64,000 nt of DNA from Agrococcus sp. ARC_14. GTDB taxonomy: Bacteria > Actinomycetota > Actinomycetes > Actinomycetales > Microbacteriaceae. Numbering within the stretch: position 1 is the first letter of the stretch; every line of letters starts with the position of its first letter. The DNA is taken from assembly GCF_022436485.1 (NCBI RefSeq), contig NZ_JAKUDO010000001.1, forward strand, positions 992,001-1,056,000, in the 5' to 3' direction. This document shows positions 43,801 to 50,370 of the stretch, in pieces. A program made the position numbers and the translations under genes. Below the pieces are notes generated by a model. The model searched no databases. It was not told the DNA's origin and saw only the letters and a program-made list of their open reading frames with translations.

Positions 43801-45759
43801 TCACAGCCCGGCCGCGTTCCGGATGCGCTCCACGAGCTCCGGACCGAAGGACGTCATGTAGGTGCCGGTGGTGTGGCTGACGGCGTCGCGGTAGACGATC
43901 ACGCCGCCGATGACACCCGGGCAGCCATCCGCCGTGCAGAACCGGTCGACGACCTCGACGAGACCGGCTCGCGGCTCGAGCGCGGCCGCTTCGACGAGCG
44001 GGTCGACGGGCTCCGATGCCTCGGCGAGCGGCGTGACGCACTCGGCCGGGTCGCCGCTCACGCGCTGGATGCAGGTGAGCGTCTCCTCCGAGACCGTCGG
44101 CACGTCGGCGACCGCGACCACCGCCGTGCCGGCATCGATCGCTCTCGTCCATGACGAGGCGAAGCCCTCCGCCGCGTTGCCGCCCGCAGCCCAGCGGGCC
44201 GAGCCGGTGATGATCAGGTCGTAGTCACCGCTCGTGAGTCGCTCGTCGATCCCGGTCATGACCTCGGCGCAGTCGCTCGCCCCGCCGGTGTCGCGCCACT
44301 GGCAGCCGTAGCCGAGGTAGGTGTCGAGCTGCCAGTTCTGCTCCTCGAGCTGTGGCAGGAGCCCGGGCATGAGCATCGCCGCGTGGCTGTCGCCGACGAT
44401 GGCGACGCGCGTCGCATCGGCCTCCTCGCTGCCGTAGGTGCAGGTCTGCAGCTCGCCGCCCTGCACGGTCCAGCAGTCGTATGCGCCGGCGGTGTCCTCC
44501 GCCATCACATCCACGGCCGGTGCGATCTCGCCGGTGAGGTCGTCGGGCGAGCAGTCGTTGGCGAAGTATGCGGCGCCGAAGCAGTCGACGTCTGCGACCT
44601 CCTCGGGCGCGACGGCCTCCGCCGGTCGCGTCAGCTCGTTCGTGACGGCGATGCCGCCCCCCAGCACGACGGCCGCGGCCGCCACCCAGCCCACCACGAC
44701 GCGCGGCCGCCAGCGCCAGCGGTCGGTGAGCCACGCCGACTTGCGAGCGGGGTCCTCGACCCAGCGGAACGACGCCCACGACAGCAGCAGCGTGGTCAGC
44801 AGCGCGGCCCCGTAGAGCGCGATGGAGTCCGTCGGCAGCAGCGCCTGGCCGAAGATGATGACCGGGAAGTGCCACAGGTACAGCGAGTAGGAGATGTCGC
44901 CGAGGAACTGCGATGCGCGGTTCGTGAGCACGACGTTGACCCGCTCGTAGACCCTGCCGCCCTCGACGCCCGCCCAGATGACGAGCGCGGTCGACAGCAC
45001 GGGCAGCAGGCCGCTCGGGGCGGGGAAGCCCGGCATCGGGAGCACGACGAAGCAGCTGAGCACGATGCCCGCGGTGCCCGCCAGTCCCGCCCACGGCGCC
45101 AGTCGCGCAGGGATGCGCACCTTCGTCGTCTGCACCACGATCGCGACGATCGCGCCGACTCCGAGCTCCCAGGCGCGCGAGAGGGTCGAGAAGTAGGCGA
45201 TGTCAGGCGCGGTCGCCGTCTCGTGCATCGCCCAGGCGAACGAGGCGACCGAGATGAGCGCTGCCGAGCCGAACAGCACCCGGCGACGTCCCTTCGACTC
45301 GCCGGCGATGCGCGCGGCCAGCCACAGCACGATGACCATGATGATCGGCCAGACGATGTAGAACTGCTCCTCGACCGACAGCGACCAGTAGTGCTGCACC
45401 GGCGACGGAGCCTGGCCGGCGGCGAAGTAGTCGGTGCCGACGGCCGCCAGCCGCCAGTTGACGGTGAACAGCGCGGCGAAGGCCGAGTCGATCGCCGCGG
45501 AGATCGCGCGCGGCTGCGGCAGCAGGAAGGCTGCGGCGGCCACCGTCACCGCGAGCACCAGCAGCGCAGCCGGCATCAGGCGCTTGATGCGGCGCCGATA
45601 GAAGTCGAGGAACGAGATGCGGCCGTTGCGCTCGTGCTCACGGATCAGCAGACCGGTGATCAGGAAGCCCGAGATCACGAAGAAGACGTCGACGCCGACG
45701 AAGCCGCCGATCGGCCAGCCGGCGAGATGGTTGGCGATGACGGCGACGACCGCGATCAT
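43801..45759 (-). CDS. OafA/Acyltransferase_3 with C-terminal SGNH domain (5' end uncertain)
   Basis: 652 residues from ATG 45759. Ten hydrophobic segments typical of acyltransferase_3 (HLAGWPIGGFVGVDVFFVIS, FYRRRIKRLMPA, YWSLSVEEQFYIVWP, DISYSLYLWHFPVI), then from about 385 an extracytoplasmic SGNH-hydrolase-like domain with IVGDSHAAMLMPG. Such proteins O-acetylate surface glycans. The conserved N-terminal DIQGLR lies just upstream of ATG 45759 in the same frame but no ATG/GTG/TTG precedes it before a stop; CTG at 45765 or a missing base in a CCCC run (about 45838-45841) are possible. First gene of the acyltransferase-wzm-wzt row. Confidence 0.85.
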   Translation of the reverse strand: MIAVVAVIANHLAGWPIGGFVGVDVFFVISGFLITGLLIREHERNGRISFLDFYRRRIKRLMPAALLVLAVTVAAAAFLLPQPRAISAAIDSAFAALFTVNWRLAAVGTDYFAAGQAPSPVQHYWSLSVEEQFYIVWPIIMVIVLWLAARIAGESKGRRRVLFGSAALISVASFAWAMHETATAPDIAYFSTLSRAWELGVGAIVAIVVQTTKVRIPARLAPWAGLAGTAGIVLSCFVVLPMPGFPAPSGLLPVLSTALVIWAGVEGGRVYERVNVVLTNRASQFLGDISYSLYLWHFPVIIFGQALLPTDSIALYGAALLTTLLLSWASFRWVEDPARKSAWLTDRWRWRPRVVVGWVAAAAVVLGGGIAVTNELTRPAEAVAPEEVADVDCFGAAYFANDCSPDDLTGEIAPAVDVMAEDTAGAYDCWTVQGGELQTCTYGSEEADATRVAIVGDSHAAMLMPGLLPQLEEQNWQLDTYLGYGCQWRDTGGASDCAEVMTGIDERLTSGDYDLIITGSARWAAGGNAAEGFASSWTRAIDAGTAVVAVADVPTVSEETLTCIQRVSGDPAECVTPLAEASEPVDPLVEAAALEPRAGLVEVVDRFCTADGCPGVIGGVIVYRDAVSHTTGTYMTSFGPELVERIRNAAGL

Positions 45760-45852
45760 CCGCAGTCCCTGGATGTCCCTGCGCTGGACGCGGGTGGCGG
45801 TGGTACCGGAGATGATGGCCTCTTGGTCGATGTCGGTGGGGAGCCCGATCCC

Positions 45853-45858
45853 TATACT
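45853..45858 (+). promoter_or_regulatory. -10 hexamer of the 45867 gene
   Basis: TATACT with 8 nt to ATG 45867. The opposite strand reads TATAGG in the same place, so divergent initiation is possible. Confidence 0.5.
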
Positions 45859-45866
45859 CGGTGATC

Positions 45867-48500
45867 ATGACCGATGCCGATGGCGAGTCGCTCCAGGGAG
45901 CGAACAGCGGATCGATCGTCGGCGTCGAGATCCTCACGGGTGTGCGCATCGATGGTACCGGTCGCGCACAGACCGCCATCGCGCGCCTGGCTGCCGCGCT
46001 GCGCGCCGCGATCGTCGAGGCGCTCGTCCCCCCGGGTGCAGGGAATGCGCTGTCGCACACGCGAGGCCGTCTGCTGGTCGGCGCCGGCGCGCTCCCCGAG
46101 GCCGAGCCGGGCGACATCGTCTGGGGCGGCGGTCTGGGCGGAGCGCTCGAGCAGCGACTCGTCGCGACTGCCGGCGTCGAGCATCGCGGGGCGGCGGGCC
46201 CGCTCGCCGCACGGGCGATCCGGGAGGCGAGCGGCGATGACGGCATCGAGTCCACCGGCGACCCGCTGCTGATGCTGGGGGCGCTCTTCCCCGAGCTCCG
46301 CACGGCGCCGGAGGTGCGCTCCGGCGTCGGTGTGCTCGCCGACGTCGACCCCGCCGCGCTCGCCGCGCTGGAAGGCGTGCGGGCGATCGTGCTCGATCCC
46401 GACCCCTTCCGCGCCGTCGCGCAGCTCGCGGCCTGCGAGTCGCTCATCGTCGCCGACGCGGAGTCGCTCGCGATCGCCGACGCGCTCGGGATCCCTGTGC
46501 GGCTCGTGCGAGACCCGGCCACCCTGCGCGCGCACATCGACGACCACGCGCTCGCGACCGGCCGCCAGCGGCCCGACCTCGCCGCATCCGTCGCCGAGGC
46601 GCTCGAGGGCGAGCCCCTGCCAGCCCCTCGGATCGAGATCGAGGCGCTGCGCACCGCCTTCCCGGCAGAGCTGTGGCGCGCGCCCGCGGTCTCGGTCGTG
46701 GTGCCGACCTCGAACGTCGCCACCTGGATCGACGAGTGTCTGCACTCGCTGCTCACGCAAGAGCTCGACGACCTCGAAGTGATCGTCGTCGACGACCGAT
46801 CCTCCGACGGCACCGTCGAGCGCGCACGCGCCGTCGCCAGACGGGATCGGCGGGTGCGGGTGATCGCGGGCGCCGTCACCGGCGGCGGCAGCGCCCGCAA
46901 CCTGGGCGTCGAGCTCGCCCGCGGCACCTATCTCGCCTTCGCCGACGGCGACGACCTCGTGCCCGCCGGCGCCTACCGTGCGCTCATGGACGCGGGGGAG
47001 CGCAGCGGCAGCGACCTCGTGCTCGGCCGCTTCCTCAAGTTCTCGGCCTCGAGCACCTGGGATCCGACGCGAGCCTGGGCGGTCTTCCGCGAGGAGCGCT
47101 CGGGGGTCGACCTCGTCAGCCAGCCGTCGATCATCCGCGGTCGCGCCTGCTGGAACAAGCTCTACCGCGCCGAGTTCTTCCGCGGCGCCCAGATCACCTT
47201 CCCGGATGTGCCGCGCTCCAACGACATCGTGCCCGTCGTCACGGCATATGTGCGCGCGAAGACGATCGATGTGGTGCGCGACCGCGTCTACCTCTACCGC
47301 GACCGCCCCGGCGGCACTTCGATGACGGCGAAGGCGGGCCAGCTTCGTGGGCTGCGCAGCTATCTGACGCAGGAGTGCCTGTGCCTCGAGCTCGTCAGGG
47401 AGACGGGCGACGCCGCGCTGCTGGCCGAGTACACGCGCATGATCGTGCAGTCGGATGGCTGGGTGCTCATCACGCGCGTGCTCGAGACGCTCATCGAGTC
47501 GTCGGCCGAGGATGAGGCCGCGATCGCCGACCGCATGCGCGTGCTGCTGGCCGGCCTCTCGCCGCACGCGATCGCGTCCATGCCGCTCGAGCGCGCCATC
47601 GTCTTCGCGCTGATCGCCGCCGGTGACCTGCGCGGCGCCGCCGCGGCACTGGGAGAGCAGACGCTGCTCGACGCCGCTCGCGCGATCGGCGGCCTTGACC
47701 GGCTGGTGGAAGCCTCAGACGCGCTCGCGACCGGCTCGGCCGACACCGCGCTCCACAACGCGCTCGCGCTCGCCTCCGCCCGCGTCGCGCTCGCCGCGGT
47801 CGACAACGGCGAGCGCGACGCCGCCAGCGCCGCCGCTGCCGTCGCCCGCATCGCAGGGCGCGCACCGGCGGACGGGCCGTCGCAGGATCCGCGCATCGGC
47901 GTGATCGTCGCTGCGAGCCTGTCAGGCAAGCACCCGGTGCTCGAGCATCTGAGCGCGCTCGGCAGCGGCAGCATCGTCGTGCAGCTCGCGCGCCGCACGG
48001 CCGGCGGCCTCCGCATCGAGGGCGCTGCGCCGCTGCGGGCGGTCGGCGCTCGGCTGCGGGTGATGGCGGAGCCCGACGCGGGCGGTGCCGCGCAGTCGCT
48101 GGCAGAGATCGCCATCGAACGCTCGGGCGATGGCGCCGCGTGGTCGTTCGTCGTCGAGCCCGGCGGCCTGCCGGACGGTGTCTGGCGGCTGCTGGTGAGG
48201 TTGGCGGATGCCGAGGGCCCCGAAGCAGAGTTCGTCTCGCGCCTGCGGTGGTCGGCCGAGGCCTTCGCGGAGCCATCGTCGAAGGCCGACCGCGTCACTG
48301 TGCACGGCCGCGTCGGCGAGCGCTACGAGGTCAAGCTGCACGCCTTCGCGACCACCCGCCGCCGCGTTGCGCGCGCGGTCGCCCGTCGGTTCGATCCGCG
48401 CCTGCAGCGCGTCGTGGCGAGTGCGATCGGCGGCGCGAAGCGCGTCGTCCGCGGCGCTCAGCCGAGCAACGCCAACGAGGCGAAGCGCGCAGGGGACTGA
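45867..48500 (+). CDS. Fusion of degenerate polysaccharide pyruvyltransferase-like domain and GT2
   Basis: 877 residues. Residues about 10-250 follow the pyruvyltransferase (CsaB/WcaK) pattern: ARLAAALRAAIVEA, PGDIVWGGGLGG, GPLAARAIRE, GDPLLMLGALFPE, SLIVADAESLAIADALGIP; the usual SSSLHG histidine motif reads ADAESL, so the active site looks lost. From residue 275 a GT2 domain: VSVVVPTSNVATWIDECL, VVDDRSSDGTVERA, GSARNLGVELARG with FADGDD, RACWNKLYRAEFF, RSNDIVPVV, GGTSMTAK. The rest is helical plus a beta-rich end, closing with GAKRVVRGA. ATG 45867, not the GTG at 45861 inside the spacer. Ends 43 bp inside the convergent gene. Confidence 0.83.
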   Translation: MTDADGESLQGANSGSIVGVEILTGVRIDGTGRAQTAIARLAAALRAAIVEALVPPGAGNALSHTRGRLLVGAGALPEAEPGDIVWGGGLGGALEQRLVATAGVEHRGAAGPLAARAIREASGDDGIESTGDPLLMLGALFPELRTAPEVRSGVGVLADVDPAALAALEGVRAIVLDPDPFRAVAQLAACESLIVADAESLAIADALGIPVRLVRDPATLRAHIDDHALATGRQRPDLAASVAEALEGEPLPAPRIEIEALRTAFPAELWRAPAVSVVVPTSNVATWIDECLHSLLTQELDDLEVIVVDDRSSDGTVERARAVARRDRRVRVIAGAVTGGGSARNLGVELARGTYLAFADGDDLVPAGAYRALMDAGERSGSDLVLGRFLKFSASSTWDPTRAWAVFREERSGVDLVSQPSIIRGRACWNKLYRAEFFRGAQITFPDVPRSNDIVPVVTAYVRAKTIDVVRDRVYLYRDRPGGTSMTAKAGQLRGLRSYLTQECLCLELVRETGDAALLAEYTRMIVQSDGWVLITRVLETLIESSAEDEAAIADRMRVLLAGLSPHAIASMPLERAIVFALIAAGDLRGAAAALGEQTLLDAARAIGGLDRLVEASDALATGSADTALHNALALASARVALAAVDNGERDAASAAAAVARIAGRAPADGPSQDPRIGVIVAASLSGKHPVLEHLSALGSGSIVVQLARRTAGGLRIEGAAPLRAVGARLRVMAEPDAGGAAQSLAEIAIERSGDGAAWSFVVEPGGLPDGVWRLLVRLADAEGPEAEFVSRLRWSAEAFAEPSSKADRVTVHGRVGERYEVKLHAFATTRRRVARAVARRFDPRLQRVVASAIGGAKRVVRGAQPSNANEAKRAGD

Positions 48501-50215
48501 CCCGCGAACATCAGCGGCAGCGCGCGCTCCTCGGCCCGCCAGCTCGCGTTCTCGAGCACCTCGAGGTAGCGCTCGCGAACCGGCGATGCCTGCAGCCGGT
48601 CGATGCCGCGCCTGCCGAGCGCCTCGACGGCCTCGAACGTGAAGTCGCCTGGCGCCTCGGCAGCGGCGAGTCGCCGCGCGAGCGAGCTCGGGCCGAGCGG
48701 CACGGATGCGGGTGAGCCGTGCACGGCGAACGCGCTGCCGACGACGTCGACGGGGCCGCCGAGCGTGCTGAGGCGCTGCTCCACGAGCGCGGCGTCGACG
48801 CCCACGTCGCGCTCGTAGGCATGCGCTGCGGCCTCCGGGTGCAGGAGCGCGGCGAGGTCGGCGACCATGAGCGGATGCCCGACGTGTCGTCGCTCCGGGC
48901 CGGGGATCTGCGGGTCGTCGCTCCAGGGGGTGCGGCCCAGTCGCACGAGGTCTGCGCGCTGGAGCGGGTTCGCCGTCAGTGGGGAGAGGCCGACGTATCC
49001 GGCACCGCAGTGCACGCCGGCGCGGTGCGCGAGGTAGTGGCTCTCTGTGGCGTCGTCCTGCGATGGCTGCACGCCGATCGCTGCGAGGCCGCGGTCAGTC
49101 TGCTCGAGGAAGGCGAGCTCGAGCTGCAGCGGCAGGTCGAGATCCTGGCGCAGCTGCCACCAGCTGCGCCATCCGAAGTTGCCCTTGTAGGTCTCCGCGC
49201 CGATGCCGCTGATGCCGAAGACGCCATCGACCTGCGCGTCGGCGTCGATGCCGAAGCCGTCGTAGGTGCCGGCGAGCGTCGCCAGCCACAGCTCCAGCTG
49301 CCCCGCGTAGTCGACGTCGATGGGACGCATCGTCTGCAGCTCGAGTCCGAACCGGCGCGCGAGCGACGCGGCGACCTTCGCATCCTCGCGATGCGTCTCG
49401 GCTTGATCCTGCACGACGAGCTGCGGCAGCTCGGACCGCCCGAGCGCGAGGGCGGCGGCGAGCACGACCCGTGAGTCTTGACCGCCTGAGATGCGCAGTC
49501 GCGGCGTCGTGGCGTCGAGCGACAGGATCGCGCCGATCTCTCCGGCGATGCCCTCGGCCGCGGCGCGGACGGTGGATCGGTAGTCGCCGGCGCGCTGCTG
49601 CAGCACCGCGGTGACCGGTCGGCCGACCGTGGTGGCGCCGTGCGCATCCAGCCTGACGGAGCAGCCGTTCGGCACGAACGCGATCTGTTGGAGCGAGGTG
49701 CCAGCTCCGAACGCGGTCTGGGCGATGCCCGAGAGTGCGGTGCGCGCGAGCAGCTCCCGCTCGTCGGGAGTCGACGGCTCGCCGAGCGCGTCGCGCAGCC
49801 GACGCAGCACGAGCATCGAGTCGCAGGCGGCAGACCACCCCGCGCCATCGGTGCGCAGCATCGTCTGGTTGCCCCAGAGGTCACGGCTGACATCGACCGC
49901 TCCCTCGTGCCAGCGCACCATCGCGAAAGTGCCGCCGAGCGACCACGGGTCGTCGCGCAGCGCCGCAGGGGCGTCGAGCCAGCCGTCTGCACCGATCGCG
50001 ATCGTGGCGCGCTCCGTGTCGACCGCGAAGCCGCGGAAGAGCACCGACTGCTCGCGGCGGAGCGAGCGCTCCACCCCTGCGCTGACGAGGAAGAGGCGGG
50101 CGCCTGCGCCGAGCTCGACGACGGCGACGTCGGTCGCGTCTGCCTGCTGGCCGAGCCACGCCTCGACTGCCGCTGCCCGGTTGCTGTCGGCTCGCACGGC
50201 GAGGAGATTGGACAT
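48458..50215 (-). CDS. Asparagine-synthetase-like protein lacking the glutaminase cysteine
   Basis: 585 residues. N-terminal glutaminase-like domain with WSLGGTFAMVRWHEG and DLWGNQTMLRT, but the second residue is Ser (MSNLLAV), so no Cys nucleophile. C-terminal ATP pyrophosphatase domain with SGGQDSRVVLAAALA at about 241-255, the PP-loop of asparagine synthetase and beta-lactam synthetase. Probably forms an adenylate and an amide or ester with ammonia or another nucleophile; substrate unknown. GGAGG lies 6 nt before ATG 50215; in-frame codons farther up lie in the promoter region. Overlaps the convergent fusion GT by 43 bp. May add an amide to the glycan or a cell-wall compound. Confidence 0.78.
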   Translation of the reverse strand: MSNLLAVRADSNRAAAVEAWLGQQADATDVAVVELGAGARLFLVSAGVERSLRREQSVLFRGFAVDTERATIAIGADGWLDAPAALRDDPWSLGGTFAMVRWHEGAVDVSRDLWGNQTMLRTDGAGWSAACDSMLVLRRLRDALGEPSTPDERELLARTALSGIAQTAFGAGTSLQQIAFVPNGCSVRLDAHGATTVGRPVTAVLQQRAGDYRSTVRAAAEGIAGEIGAILSLDATTPRLRISGGQDSRVVLAAALALGRSELPQLVVQDQAETHREDAKVAASLARRFGLELQTMRPIDVDYAGQLELWLATLAGTYDGFGIDADAQVDGVFGISGIGAETYKGNFGWRSWWQLRQDLDLPLQLELAFLEQTDRGLAAIGVQPSQDDATESHYLAHRAGVHCGAGYVGLSPLTANPLQRADLVRLGRTPWSDDPQIPGPERRHVGHPLMVADLAALLHPEAAAHAYERDVGVDAALVEQRLSTLGGPVDVVGSAFAVHGSPASVPLGPSSLARRLAAAEAPGDFTFEAVEALGRRGIDRLQASPVRERYLEVLENASWRAEERALPLMFAGQSPARFASLALLG

Positions 50216-50306
50216 CCCTGACCTCCTCATCCCGGTGCGTGATGCTGCCTCCAACATAGTCGGCCGCCGCAGCCAGCTGTCGGGCCCGCGACGCGCGGAG
50301 CAGATT

Positions 50307-50331
50307 AACCTTCGACGAAGCATCGAAGGTT
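50307..50331. promoter_or_regulatory. Operator-like inverted repeat between divergent genes
   Basis: AACCTTCGA, 7-nt spacer, TCGAAGGTT: perfect 9+9 repeat. It overlaps a possible minus-strand -10 (TAATCT, 50307-50302) and lies just before plus-strand TACCCT (50335-50340), so one factor could govern both the asparagine-synthetase-like and the secreted-protein genes. Confidence 0.65.
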
Positions 50332-50370
50332 CGCTACCCTCTCCTTGTCCCCCTTGTCACGACACATTGG

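Noticed and set aside
50216-50323. 36 extra N-terminal codons for the asparagine-synthetase-like protein
   Set aside because: The added residues are Arg-rich with no similarity, cover the operator and promoter, and a strong GGAGG site precedes ATG 50215.
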